35,914 nucleotides of DNA from Parcubacteria group bacterium CG08_land_8_20_14_0_20_48_21 (lineage in GTDB: Bacteria > Patescibacteriota > Patescibacteriia > UBA1544). The notes below the pieces were generated by a model. The model had not been told where the DNA came from. It saw only the letters and a list, made by a program, of their open reading frames with translations, and did not search any database. A program made the translations under genes and the position numbers. Of the stretch, positions 24,853-35,694 are shown piece after piece; the stretch's first letter is position 1; every line of letters begins with the position of its first letter. The stretch is taken from positions 1 to 35,914 of the forward strand of contig PEYJ01000011.1 of NCBI GenBank assembly GCA_002774425.1, written 5' to 3'.

Positions 24853-26664
24853 ATGCAAGGTACTTCCCCGATCAACAAGAAAAAAGCTTGGCAGCGCGAG
24901 ATACTTATACTCTTGCTCTATGCTTTTGTTTTCTGCGTTCTCACCTATCCTCTCTTACTCCAGTTTTCAAGCAGTATTATAGGAACCCCTCATAGTGACG
25001 CGTCTATTTTTTTATGGAACGCGTGGCAATTTGAAAAGAAACTGCTTAGCGCTGATTTTAGCTATACGACATCTGACATATTCTTTCCGCATTCGGTATC
25101 GCTTCTGACGCACACCTATACGCAATTTCAATCATTTCTCGTATTTCTCGTTAATCGTATCTTTGATAATATTGTGTTGAGTTTCAATATTATCTTTCTG
25201 CTTTCTTCCGTAGCATGCGCTTATTTCTCTTATCGTTTTTTCTTGCTGCACACGACGAGCGCGTTAGCCGCAGTCCTTGGAGGATTGTTTTTTACATTCC
25301 AACCACTTTGGAGTTTGTATGCGCACTTTGGAACACAAAACCTCATAAGTCTCTGGTACCTCCCTTTGGCACTCTATCTCTTCGCCCTATCACATACGCA
25401 CTCAAGGAAGATTTTTTCTTTTGGGGCCGGGAGCGTTTGGGGACTCTCATTGGTGAATGACCTTTACGTTTTCGTTTTTACCGGTGTCGCTTTGGTTTTA
25501 TACGCAGTAAGCATCTCTGCTTTCGCCAAATCATTAGCATTTCGGCGTGTAGGTAAAATGTTCTTTTTCGTGTGCGTTGGCTTCGCCGTAACTGCGGGAT
25601 GGAAAATATGGATTATGGTGCATCATAGTAGAGAATTCTCTCGCATTCCTCTACCATCCACGGCTGATGTCGATTATTATCATACCGATATCATAAACCT
25701 CATACGCCCATCAGCACTGCATCCAATCTGGGGAAATTTGCATACGCTGTGGATCCCCTCCTCACTCACCAACGGCAATGAGTTCATCGGCTTTACGGCT
25801 CTTATCCTCATACTACTTGCCATAATGCTGAAAATTACGGCAGAGGATAAAAGCATACCAAATCCTAGGAGTGATGCATGCAATATACTTCGCAGAAAAA
25901 TGTTTTGGTTTTCCGTTTCGGGCTACAGCATCGCATTACTTCTCGCACTTGGTCCATTTCTGCACATCTTTGGGAAAAGCCTGCATATTCCCATGCCCTA
26001 CGTGTTTCTGCACAAAATACTTCCTGCTATCTATAATCTTCGCGTTCCTATTCGCTGGTTGATGCTCGCGCAATTTTTTCTTGCAGGTATTATAGTGGTA
26101 CTTGCTGAAAGTATTTTCGTCCGCTACAAAAGACCTATGCGCATTTTTGTGTTTGTAATTTTTATACTCGGTATGATTGTAGATGTGTCCTATATTCCAC
26201 AACACCTTTTACCGATATATGGACAAGAAACAACGCTATTTGAGAACATCCGTGATAATAAAGAAAACAAAACATTTTTATACTTACCCTTTTCCATCAG
26301 CGACGGGTATTTCCTTTTGGGAGAAAAATCACTTCTGCCACTTGCCTATCAAGTAGTTGTGCAACAACCTATGTTAAACGGTCATATAAGCCGACTTGAT
26401 CCTGCGCTACGCGAAGCTTACGCACATGAACCTGTCTTAAAATACCTTTTACAGTATCAATCATTGCAACCTGATCTGGCAGACATTGATGAATTTAACT
26501 TGCGGCATTTTTTCGCTACCTACAACGTTGCGACCATTGTACTTGATAAGAGGCTCGTAGACCTTGAAACTACTCAAGCAACACAACTCATAGACTATCT
26601 CACCAACGCTCTCGGCTTTGCTTTGCAATCAGAATATTCCAATGTGCAAATCTATAAGAAGTAA
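24853..26664 (+). CDS. Polytopic membrane protein, GT-C glycosyltransferase-like
   Basis: 603 aa, many TM segments, N-terminal SSIIGTPHSDASIFLWNAWQFEKKL typical of GT-C-like proteins. Confidence 0.65.
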   Translation: MQGTSPINKKKAWQREILILLLYAFVFCVLTYPLLLQFSSSIIGTPHSDASIFLWNAWQFEKKLLSADFSYTTSDIFFPHSVSLLTHTYTQFQSFLVFLVNRIFDNIVLSFNIIFLLSSVACAYFSYRFFLLHTTSALAAVLGGLFFTFQPLWSLYAHFGTQNLISLWYLPLALYLFALSHTHSRKIFSFGAGSVWGLSLVNDLYVFVFTGVALVLYAVSISAFAKSLAFRRVGKMFFFVCVGFAVTAGWKIWIMVHHSREFSRIPLPSTADVDYYHTDIINLIRPSALHPIWGNLHTLWIPSSLTNGNEFIGFTALILILLAIMLKITAEDKSIPNPRSDACNILRRKMFWFSVSGYSIALLLALGPFLHIFGKSLHIPMPYVFLHKILPAIYNLRVPIRWLMLAQFFLAGIIVVLAESIFVRYKRPMRIFVFVIFILGMIVDVSYIPQHLLPIYGQETTLFENIRDNKENKTFLYLPFSISDGYFLLGEKSLLPLAYQVVVQQPMLNGHISRLDPALREAYAHEPVLKYLLQYQSLQPDLADIDEFNLRHFFATYNVATIVLDKRLVDLETTQATQLIDYLTNALGFALQSEYSNVQIYKK

Positions 26665-26695
26665 ACAACCTCTCTTTCTTGAGAGGTTGTTCTTC
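26664..26695. terminator. Hairpin terminator between convergent genes
   Basis: aacaacctctc-tttctt-gagaggttgtt. Confidence 0.75.
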
Positions 26696-26723
26696 ATGCT
26701 TTTTAGGGGTCTGCACGTTCTCT

Positions 26724-29414
26724 TTAATCATCAAACGACCCTACTTCGATCTTGCGCAGATCGTTGTTGGTGATACCCAAGCTCAAAAATCGCATGATTT
26801 GGTAGGCCGTAGGACCGTCCTTCATATAATAGCGCTTACCATCCACGGGATTAACATACCACGCCTCTCCCCCGCCTTCTACCTGGAGCAGTATCTTGCC
26901 TTTAAGGCGGTTCGCTAAATTCGTGTCAAGCACCCATTGTGCCGTAGAAAGAGGGTTGTAGCCGTTTCTTGCCTCTTCTCCGTCTTGATAACCATCATCG
27001 TCGGTATCCGGATCGTTAGGATCCGTTCCTAAGGCATTTTCAATTTTATCAGCCAGACCATCTTGGTCAGTGTCGGTATCCTGGAGCCTCTCTTCAATGC
27101 CTACGGGAATTTTAGCTAAATCTGCATTGGTAATGCCAAGACCAAAGGCTTTAAGCGCCTGGTAGGCGGCATTACCGTCTTTCAGGTAATACTTCCCTCC
27201 TGATATTTCATCCACATACCATGCCTCCCCTTTTTCCTCTACCTGGAGAAGGATTCTTCCTTTAAGACGTTCGGTGAGTTTTGCGTCTATGGTTGTAGCC
27301 AATGCGCGCTCTTTTGCAATGAGTAATTGCTCAAGAGTTGAGATGCGGTATTCAAGCGCCTTGATACGCTCGCGGAGACGCCGGAGTTCGGGAAAGGTAG
27401 AGTCATCAACCGTAACATTCTCATGATAAGTAAGTTCTTGCTGGTTGTCGCAAGCTGGTTTTTGGCCGATTCGTTTTGCGTTACATACCCTAATCATATA
27501 ACTATACCCTTCACGTAATTTCCAATTCTTATCATCCCCAAGTTGCAAGCTGTGGTGTGTTTGAGGTTCATAGTATTCTATGCTTACCGAATGCCAATAT
27601 TCTTCACTGCTATCTATCTCGTACCACTGTACTTCGTAGTAGGGAGCGGGAATGTTGGTATCCCATAATACTTTTGCTGTTCCGTTAGTCATGTATTGTT
27701 CCGGAACTCTGACATTTGAGAATAGGATGGATCCGGAGATTTCTGGGACTTCTGCATCGGTTGATGGCAACGTGGCAAATTGGTAAACTTCTGACTCGGT
27801 AAGCTTGCTTGTGAGCGAGTTCGAAAGAATCACAAAATAGTATTTTGTGCCAGGGGTTAACCCTAGGATAACTATGTTATGGTCTATGGTTTGAACCGTA
27901 TCACGTGCTACCCGACTCAAACTGTTTGCCGTATTTTCAGTACCAAACAAGATAGAAGAAATATCCGCGGTTGATGACTGCCATGTTACTTTAACCGAAT
28001 TTGCAGTGCGATCTGTAACCTGAACGTTGCTAATGAGCTGAAATGCATTACTATTATAGAGCGTTATGCTCCGCGTAAGTGTATTATTATTTTCACTCGA
28101 TTCTTTAAATACATTTGTAGAATCCACGGTAGCAGTTATCAAATAAGACACATGCTGAGGAAACTGGTTTGTTGATGGACCGCGTACTTCATACTCCGTA
28201 TTTTCGTAGTAATAATAGGGTGAAGTAATTGTCTCTTGTGGCAATACCCGGGTCATATATTTACCATCTGAGAGTCCGGCAACGCCGGTAAAACCTGAAA
28301 AAAGCAGATTGATATAATTATCACCTACTGCTAACGAACCGGCATTTTTTATTTTTGCGTAAAAATAATTACCGGCATTTGCCTCATCATAATATTTTAC
28401 GCCGACATCGGTTACCATAAAATCAGCCAGATTTTTGGTAACTTGAAAGTTTGCACTTTCAACCCATATATTGTTGGCGTCTTTGCATTCTATCTTGTAA
28501 TAATAGGTTTGTTGTACATTTCCAAGAGTCGCCCAATAGTGATACAAACCACCATTCAACGCTGTGGGAGTCTGAACAATGTTACCTACAAATGAAAGGC
28601 CAGGACTGAAATCCGTATTGTACGCAACGGTACAGCTGTATTCCCTCTTCGTTGTCCAGTAGATATTTACATCCAAATTTGAATTGATCGTTTTACTTGT
28701 AATGGTAATTTCATCAGAAACTTCATTGGTCGTAAAGGTTTGATAATCTGTAATATACCCACCTTCCGTACTTGCGGATATAATTTTAAATTTATAGGTT
28801 GTGTTAGCATGAAGATCGATAAGTGTAGCGCTATGGTTTGTCGAAAGCGCCTCGCTCTTAACCGTATTCTGCTCTATGGAATTGTTTTCTGGATAATAAA
28901 ATACAGCTGACTTTGTTTCTATATCGGTTTTCCAGATGACGGTAGCTGCAGTTTCAGCCAATACCGGTATGTTTACGTGTAGAGCGTCACCGCTTACCTT
29001 GGATAAAGTTGTGAAATAGTCAGTATATTCATGCGCTCCCTGACTCTGCATAATAGCATATGCATGTCTCGTATTTGGATCTAAACCATTGAGAACAAAT
29101 TGACATTCTCTTTCTGTTGAAAATGCTTTTTCGTAACAATTAGCGACACCGATTTTTTCTGTATCTCCGACTTTTTTATAATATACATAATCATTGCTAC
29201 TGTTCGTCGTATCCCATCTTAAATTAATTGAGGTATCACTCAAATAGTTGACCTGTATACCATTAAGCACGAGAAAAGGATCGGTGTTTGCTAGCGCTAT
29301 AAATCCAATGATAAATATTACAAACAAGGAAGTAATGGCTGAAGCGAGCGTATGAATATGAAAAAATTGAGTCTGACGTTGATGATAATGCATAGCATGA
29401 TTTAAAACTCGCAA
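26724..29414 (-). CDS. Large exported surface protein: FnIII-like and CARDB-like domains, coiled coil, TSP3-type Ca2+-binding repeat, two copies of a KGxILLQVExxGEAWYV module
   Basis: 896 aa. SVKVTWQSSTADISSILFG..., DTDQDGLADKIENALGTDPNDPDTDDDGYQDGEEARNGYNPLS; duplicated C-terminal module. Confidence 0.85.
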   Translation of the reverse strand: MRVLNHAMHYHQRQTQFFHIHTLASAITSLFVIFIIGFIALANTDPFLVLNGIQVNYLSDTSINLRWDTTNSSNDYVYYKKVGDTEKIGVANCYEKAFSTERECQFVLNGLDPNTRHAYAIMQSQGAHEYTDYFTTLSKVSGDALHVNIPVLAETAATVIWKTDIETKSAVFYYPENNSIEQNTVKSEALSTNHSATLIDLHANTTYKFKIISASTEGGYITDYQTFTTNEVSDEITITSKTINSNLDVNIYWTTKREYSCTVAYNTDFSPGLSFVGNIVQTPTALNGGLYHYWATLGNVQQTYYYKIECKDANNIWVESANFQVTKNLADFMVTDVGVKYYDEANAGNYFYAKIKNAGSLAVGDNYINLLFSGFTGVAGLSDGKYMTRVLPQETITSPYYYYENTEYEVRGPSTNQFPQHVSYLITATVDSTNVFKESSENNNTLTRSITLYNSNAFQLISNVQVTDRTANSVKVTWQSSTADISSILFGTENTANSLSRVARDTVQTIDHNIVILGLTPGTKYYFVILSNSLTSKLTESEVYQFATLPSTDAEVPEISGSILFSNVRVPEQYMTNGTAKVLWDTNIPAPYYEVQWYEIDSSEEYWHSVSIEYYEPQTHHSLQLGDDKNWKLREGYSYMIRVCNAKRIGQKPACDNQQELTYHENVTVDDSTFPELRRLRERIKALEYRISTLEQLLIAKERALATTIDAKLTERLKGRILLQVEEKGEAWYVDEISGGKYYLKDGNAAYQALKAFGLGITNADLAKIPVGIEERLQDTDTDQDGLADKIENALGTDPNDPDTDDDGYQDGEEARNGYNPLSTAQWVLDTNLANRLKGKILLQVEGGGEAWYVNPVDGKRYYMKDGPTAYQIMRFLSLGITNNDLRKIEVGSFDD

Positions 29415-29645
29415 AATAAATTAGAGTTTGAATATGATACAATGAATCTACTTCTTCACACGTCTTCAACTACAATAGGTATAACAAGCGTGGCAGTAGA
29501 TCCACCATATGCAACCACGACGACCGCAAGTGGAACAACTACTTTTAACTATACACCAAATAACACCAAAAAAAAAATGACCTGCGTTATCCACAGGGAG
29601 TCATTCATAAAAAATGACTTTCCGTTATTTTCCTCCGTTCTGTTT

Positions 29646-30626
29646 TTATTTATCCAAAAACGCACCTTTGGTTAAATCCAATAAGTGCAGCGAGCACATG
29701 TACCCCGCGTCATCCGCAAGTCCCCGCTGCCAAAGCATAGCGTGGAGTTTGCCGATCGCCTGGTCATGATCCTGCTTCCCGCGGCGGCGGAATGCTTCAT
29801 ACTTATCCAGCGTAATCAGCATGCGTACGATAAGTTGCTTGACGTACTTTTCCGTAAGCTCAATCATTTTTGCCTCTTTGGGAATTTTTGCCACTTCAAG
29901 CTTTACGGGGTTAATCCCCTCCAATAGATGGTGCGAACATGCGATAGCAATCGTATCTTCGTTCATATGCGAAGCTTTGAGAATTTCATACGTATCCTGC
30001 GCATGTCGGTTAAAAAATTGACGCATGGTCATAAACCGATCCATGCCACAACGCTCAAGCGCATGCAACACCACTTCCGGATCCTCGGAATAGCGCATGC
30101 CCTCCTGCAAACCAAAAAGCGTATAGACCCATTCCTCTACTGTGGTCGTTTCAGTATTTTCAATACGCGTTTCATCTGCATAGATTTTTAAAACCGCTTT
30201 TCGGTTTTCCGCCGCCACTTCATGCACCATCCCCTGCCTATCCTTGTACGAGAGTGGTCCGGACTTACCAATATCATGCAATAACACCGCTAGCATTGTT
30301 TTTTCCATGAGTTCCTGGCTGATAGGATTCTGTAAATTTTCAATATTGTAGCACGCAAGGATATCCATGACCTCGTATGCCATGATCAGTGCGTCCTGAT
30401 TGTGATTGGGCGCGTAGTATTCCATGTCCGCCAAGCGTTCCAAAAGCAGCGGATGGACTTCGCGCAAACCAAACAAGCCAACACGTACGCGTACGTCTTG
30501 GACGGCTTGCTCATATGACTTGCTATGGGCTTCGAAGGGCTTGTGAGATGTAATTCGGTCCTGCAAGACATCCTTAATAGCAATTCCTGATACGGGAATA
30601 TGTTTGTTCGTCGTTGAAGTTTCCAT
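29646..30626 (-). CDS. HD-domain-containing protein (predicted phosphohydrolase)
   Basis: 326 aa. MLAVLLHDIGKSGPLSYKD and AIACSHHLLEGINPVK. Confidence 0.75.
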   Translation of the reverse strand: METSTTNKHIPVSGIAIKDVLQDRITSHKPFEAHSKSYEQAVQDVRVRVGLFGLREVHPLLLERLADMEYYAPNHNQDALIMAYEVMDILACYNIENLQNPISQELMEKTMLAVLLHDIGKSGPLSYKDRQGMVHEVAAENRKAVLKIYADETRIENTETTTVEEWVYTLFGLQEGMRYSEDPEVVLHALERCGMDRFMTMRQFFNRHAQDTYEILKASHMNEDTIAIACSHHLLEGINPVKLEVAKIPKEAKMIELTEKYVKQLIVRMLITLDKYEAFRRRGKQDHDQAIGKLHAMLWQRGLADDAGYMCSLHLLDLTKGAFLDK

Positions 30627-30872
30627 ATACAGAATATATTGGTGTGGCTGTTGGTATGGAGTATGTTTTTATTTTGCTAATATAAGCAAATTTATTAGCA
30701 CATGCATCTCTCTACCTTTCACATTCCACTGCCTCAAGTATAGCATACTTTTGGGGCCATTACAATACTTTTTGTCAATAGCAAAAAGGTTCTTATAATC
30801 CTCTATTATTTCTACCTCTTAGCCTGTGGTAGGTTTTTAGGGAGTCATCTGCAAACAACACGAAGCTATAGG

Positions 30873-32464
30873 CTATACGAGTGGTCTGCCCGTCATTTCT
30901 GCCGACTTGGGCAAATTGAGGAGTTTGAGGATTGTAGGAGCAATGTCGGAGAGTAAGCCGCGTGGTGTCAGCATACTCAGATCTTCTCCGACACTGGTTG
31001 GTAATCCCGCGGTTTTTCCTTCAAGTGCCGCTTGCACAACAATAAAAGGCACAGGAAAGGTTGAGTGCTCTTTGTCAATAACGCCTGTCTGCAATTTTAC
31101 GACCTCTTCGGCATTGCCGTGGTCAGCGGTAATGCATACCAAGCCATTTTTTTGCAGCGTCGCATCCACAATGCGGCCTATGCACGTATCAACCGTTTCT
31201 ATTGCTTCAATGGTTGCGGGAAGGTTTCCCGTATGCGCCACCATATCCGGATTGGCAAAGTTCAGCAAAATAAAATCAACATCCTCTTTTTCAATGCGCT
31301 GCACCACCGTGTCCGTAATTTGCTCGGCGCGCATGCGCGGTTTCTGATCATAGGATGCAACGTGTGGCGAGGGAATCAATACTCGCTCCTCTCCGGTAAA
31401 TGCTTTTTCGGAACCACCGTTGAAAAAATAGGTTACGTGCGCGTACTTCTCCGTTTCAGCTATGTGGAGCTGGGTAAACCCCGCGTCACTTAAAACCTTC
31501 GCCAGTGGATCCGCAATTTTTTCTGAAGGAAAGGCAACCGCGACCGGTAGGTCTTTGTCATACTCGGACATGGTTACCATGAACAGCCTGTCCAAAAGTA
31601 CGCGTTGAAATTTTTCAAACCCCGGGAGTACGAGTGCGGTTGTGAGTTGACGGGCGCGATCAGGGCGAAAGTTGAAAAATATCACCGCATCGCCATTTTG
31701 TATGGTGGCTACCGGCTGCCCATCCGCTTGCGTCATGACCGTCGGTATATATTCTTCATCGTATACTTTTTTTGCATAAGACGCCTCAATTGCTTTGATA
31801 GGGTCTGCTGCATAGATATCCGCCTTGCCTTCCACCATAGCCCGATACGCTTTTTCAACACGATCCCAGTTATTATCCCGATCCATCGCCCAAAATCTCC
31901 CCGAAAGCGTTGCAATCTTTCCTATCTGCAAACTTTCAATTTTTTGCAGCAGCTTGACGATAAAATTCTTTCCGCTGTTGAACGGCGTATCTCGTCCATC
32001 AAGAATCGTGTGTATGAAAACTTTGCCAGCACATCGCCCCGCCTGATGCTGTTGCGCACACTCCAAGAGCGCATAGAGATGTTCCTCGTGGCTATGTACG
32101 CCGCCGGGACCAACCATGCCGATAAAGTGCATATTGCCACCGGTTTCGCCGATATGCGTCGCCGCATCTTGGAATGCCGTATTCGTAAAGAAGCTACCGT
32201 CTAAGATGGATTTGCTAATACGCGTGAGATCATTATATACAATTTTGCCAGCGCCGATATTCAAATGACCTACTTCTGAATTACCCATTTCTCCCCAGGG
32301 CAGACCCACCGCCTCGCCTGATGCCTGGAGCGTCATAGCGGGATAAGTACGTACGAGCTTGTCCATAACCGGCGTTCGGGCAAGAGAAATAGCGTTGCCG
32401 CGGGAAGGAGGCGCAATGCCCCAGCCATCAAGAATGATGAGTACTGCGGGTTTTGGTCGAGGCA
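30873..32464 (-). CDS. gpmI: 2,3-bisphosphoglycerate-independent phosphoglycerate mutase (copy 1)
   Basis: Start MPRPKPAVLIILDGWG; GEMGNSEVGHLNIGAGKIVYNDL; ITADHGNAEEV. The ORF track extends to 32513. Confidence 0.96.
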
Positions 32465-32537
32465 TAGATAGTATACGTACAACACACAACAAACTTGCTT
32501 GTCTTGTAGACACGGCGTATCTGTTGTGTGGTGGTGG

Positions 32538-34118
32538 TCAGTTATTGGTTTTTAAGAGTGATTTCCCCGTCATTTCTTTTGGCTGCGGAACATGTAGCAC
32601 ATCAAGAATAGTTGGCGCAATATCCCCCAAAGTACCGTGGTGTTTCAGCTCGTATGGTTGCGCATTGCTCCGATAATCGGCGATAATCAAGGGAACGGGA
32701 TTGCATGAATGTTGCGTAAGTATGCCCACAACTTCGTCACCGCCCATCTCTTCCACATTACCATGATCTGCGGTAATAAGCAGCACGCCGCGTTCCTCCT
32801 GAACCACCTTTCGCACCTTTGCCAATGCGGCATCAACCGCTTCAATGCCCCGGACACCCGCCGCATAAACCCCCGTATGGCCTACCATGTCCGCATTGGG
32901 AAAATTTGCCACCAGCACGTCGTACGTGCGCGCCTTGATGTGCCGCACCAAGGTGTTGGTGAGTTTTGGTAACTGCATTTCAGGATACCGATCATAATGT
33001 ATAATGTCGGGTGAAGGAATCATCACCCGTTCTTCTCCGCCGACGGGGTGATCGTACCCCCCGTTGAAGAAGTAGGTTACGTGGGCAAATTTCTCCGATT
33101 CCGCTATGTAGAGTTGACGTTTTTCGCGCAAGGCATACGGGAGGCTCTTGGGTACATCACGCCCGGGAAATGCGGTCAGCACATTCGGCAAATCCGGACC
33201 GAAATCAGTCATCGCGATAAAACACATATTCTTCACGATACGTCTGCTTTTCCCAATAGCTTTGAAAAACACTTCCGGCATGACGGGCAGCACGAATGCT
33301 TTGGTCAATTGCCGCGCCCGGTCGGAACGCAGGTTGTAAAAGATAAGCGAGTCATTGTCAGCTATGGACGCTATCGGATGTTTATGATCATCAACTAGGA
33401 CGGTTGGCTCAATAAACTCGTCGCTTTCTCCTTGCTGATAGGCACGTGCGATCGCATCTTCAACGGAAATTGCCATTCTCCCCTGACCGCACACCATAGC
33501 CTGATAGGCGGCCGCGGTGCGTTTCCATGACCCTTTACGATCCATAGACCAGGCACGCCCCATGATCGTCGCTACCAGCTCGTGATTGTGAAACGAACGC
33601 TCCAACCGATGATACAATTCAAGCGCTTTATACGGAGGAGAATCTCTGCCGTCGGTGAAAAGATGTAGTACGGGAGCGGTGGTATCTGATTCACGTAAGA
33701 GCGTGAGCAATGCTAGCAGATGATCGGGGTCCGCATGCGGACTGTCGGTATTTCCCAAGAGACCCATAATATGCACGCGGGAGTGGTTGCGCCTTGCGTG
33801 GTGAATCGCTTCTATAAATGCGGGGTTCTTGAAAAATGTTCCATCATTGATACTCCGCGATATATACACCACATCCTGAATCACGGTTCTGCCCGCGCCG
33901 ATATTGCTATGGCCAGCCTCGGAATTTCCCGGCTGACTTTCCGGAAGTCCTACTGCGCGTCCATGGGCTACAAGCCGCGTATGCGGATGGCTGTCCCAGA
34001 GTGCGCGATATTCCGGAATTTTTGCCGTGATAAACGGATTGCCTCTTTTTTTTGTACTAATACCCCATCCGTCAAGGATAAGGAGTACGAGGGGAGGCGT
34101 AGAATTTGTTTGCGCCAT
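32538..34118 (-). CDS. gpmI: 2,3-bisphosphoglycerate-independent phosphoglycerate mutase (divergent copy 2)
   Basis: 526 aa. VLLILDGWGISTKKRGNPF; SQPGNSEAGHSNIGAGRTVIQDVVY; ITADHGNVEEM. Confidence 0.92.
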   Translation of the reverse strand: MAQTNSTPPLVLLILDGWGISTKKRGNPFITAKIPEYRALWDSHPHTRLVAHGRAVGLPESQPGNSEAGHSNIGAGRTVIQDVVYISRSINDGTFFKNPAFIEAIHHARRNHSRVHIMGLLGNTDSPHADPDHLLALLTLLRESDTTAPVLHLFTDGRDSPPYKALELYHRLERSFHNHELVATIMGRAWSMDRKGSWKRTAAAYQAMVCGQGRMAISVEDAIARAYQQGESDEFIEPTVLVDDHKHPIASIADNDSLIFYNLRSDRARQLTKAFVLPVMPEVFFKAIGKSRRIVKNMCFIAMTDFGPDLPNVLTAFPGRDVPKSLPYALREKRQLYIAESEKFAHVTYFFNGGYDHPVGGEERVMIPSPDIIHYDRYPEMQLPKLTNTLVRHIKARTYDVLVANFPNADMVGHTGVYAAGVRGIEAVDAALAKVRKVVQEERGVLLITADHGNVEEMGGDEVVGILTQHSCNPVPLIIADYRSNAQPYELKHHGTLGDIAPTILDVLHVPQPKEMTGKSLLKTNN

Positions 34119-34294
34119 GAGCGTTACATGTTTTTAGGTGAGTAATTTTTTTATTTCCCATCAACCTTCGTCACGAGGCACTACCAAAGATCACCTGACA
34201 CATACAACCCGAAGCGCAATCGCCCAACGGACTTTCTTTTACAGAAAGGTGTGACCGGATATTGCATACGGGTAATGTGCGCATGAGAATTTTC

Positions 34295-35650
34295 TTATTG
34301 ATACAATTCTTCTTCTATCGCCATGAGCCGATTATATTTGGCGATGCGCTCGCCGCGCGAGGGTGCTCCGGCTTTAATAAAATCAGCCTCTACACCTACG
34401 GCAAGATCCGCAATAAATGCATCACACGTTTCTCCCGAACGGTGTGAAATTACAATACGGTATCCCGCTTTTTTCGCTTGGGCAACTGTTACAAGCGTTT
34501 CAGTGAGCGTTCCCACTTGATTGGGTTTGATGAGTATGGCATTTCCTGCATGCATACGCGTACCTTTTTTCAAACGATCGGCATGCGTTGTAAAAAGATC
34601 ATCTCCCACAAGCTGCACATTTTTGCCAAGCCGCTTGGTCAATTCCACCCACCCTTCCCAATCCTCTTCATCCAGTCCGTCTTCTATGGAGAGAAACGGG
34701 TAGCGCAGCACCCAATCCTCATACAACTGTATCAAGGCATCGCGGCGCAGGAACGTGTGATCCAATTTAAACATGTACCCTTGCTTTGAAAGGTCATACA
34801 GCACCGCGGCGCCAACGTCCATTCCTAAATAGACATCCTTGCCGGGTATGTACCCCGCTCGCTTTGTGGCTTCAACTATCATATCCAACGCCATTACCGA
34901 CGAATCAATGTCCGGTGCATACCCACCTTCATTGCCAACATCCGTATCCAAACCATGCTCGCGCAGCACCTGTCCGAGCGTGTGGAATACTTCCGTACCA
35001 ACACGCGCACGTTCGGTAAATGGTAGTAACGGAGTTTTGTGCGCATCATGGCGCGGTGAAGCGGTAGGTATGATAAGAAATTCCTGAAAATCCAGATTGG
35101 TATCCGCGTGCTTACCGCCATTAAAAATATTCATCATAGGAAACGGTAATCGGGGGGCACGTTCTGCGGATGCGGCGATCTTTTGTGGTAGCGCAAAGAG
35201 CGTCTTCATACCACGCACATGATCGTGTGTTGCAAACAGTTCCCGGATATACTCATAGAGCGGCATTTCTTTAGCCCTTGCTGCTGCGCGCGCGCAAGCC
35301 AATGAAACACCCAGTATCGCGTTTGCGCCGAGACGTTTTTTTTCCTCGGTTCCGTCAAGGCGGATCATTCGTTCATCTAGATCACGCTGCTCTGTCACCG
35401 CAATGCCCCGAAGCTCGTCTGCGATGTCCTTGCTGACGTGTTGCACGGCTTTGCGTACACCCTGCCCATGGTAACGATGGACCTCCTGATCACGCAGTTC
35501 ATGCGCTTCGCTGCGTCCGGTTGAGGCACCGGAGGGTACCGCGGCTGATGCGCGTATACCCGACTCCAATACTACAGTCGCTTCAAGGGTCGGGTTGCCG
35601 CGCGAGTCCAATATTTCCCGCGCGTGGATAGATTGTATGTTGTGTTGCAT
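34295..35650 (-). CDS. eno: Enolase
   Basis: 451 aa. IHAREILDSRGNPTLEATVVLESG, PSGASTGRSEAHELRD, SIEDGLDEEDWEGWVELTKRLG, LIKPNQVGTLTETL, VISHRSGETCDAFIADLAVG. Confidence 0.98.
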   Translation of the reverse strand: MQHNIQSIHAREILDSRGNPTLEATVVLESGIRASAAVPSGASTGRSEAHELRDQEVHRYHGQGVRKAVQHVSKDIADELRGIAVTEQRDLDERMIRLDGTEEKKRLGANAILGVSLACARAAARAKEMPLYEYIRELFATHDHVRGMKTLFALPQKIAASAERAPRLPFPMMNIFNGGKHADTNLDFQEFLIIPTASPRHDAHKTPLLPFTERARVGTEVFHTLGQVLREHGLDTDVGNEGGYAPDIDSSVMALDMIVEATKRAGYIPGKDVYLGMDVGAAVLYDLSKQGYMFKLDHTFLRRDALIQLYEDWVLRYPFLSIEDGLDEEDWEGWVELTKRLGKNVQLVGDDLFTTHADRLKKGTRMHAGNAILIKPNQVGTLTETLVTVAQAKKAGYRIVISHRSGETCDAFIADLAVGVEADFIKAGAPSRGERIAKYNRLMAIEEELYQ

Positions 35651-35694
35651 AGGGGAACTGATTTCAAATTACTCATGAACTTTGCAAAGTTGTT

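Noticed and set aside
29442-29675. Plus-strand 77-aa Thr-rich ORF upstream of the surface-protein gene
   Set aside because: Low-complexity sequence, runs into the end of the HD-domain gene; looks like chance or relic.
31605-32204. Plus-strand 199-aa ORF
   Set aside because: Antisense to gpmI, no signature; shadow ORF.
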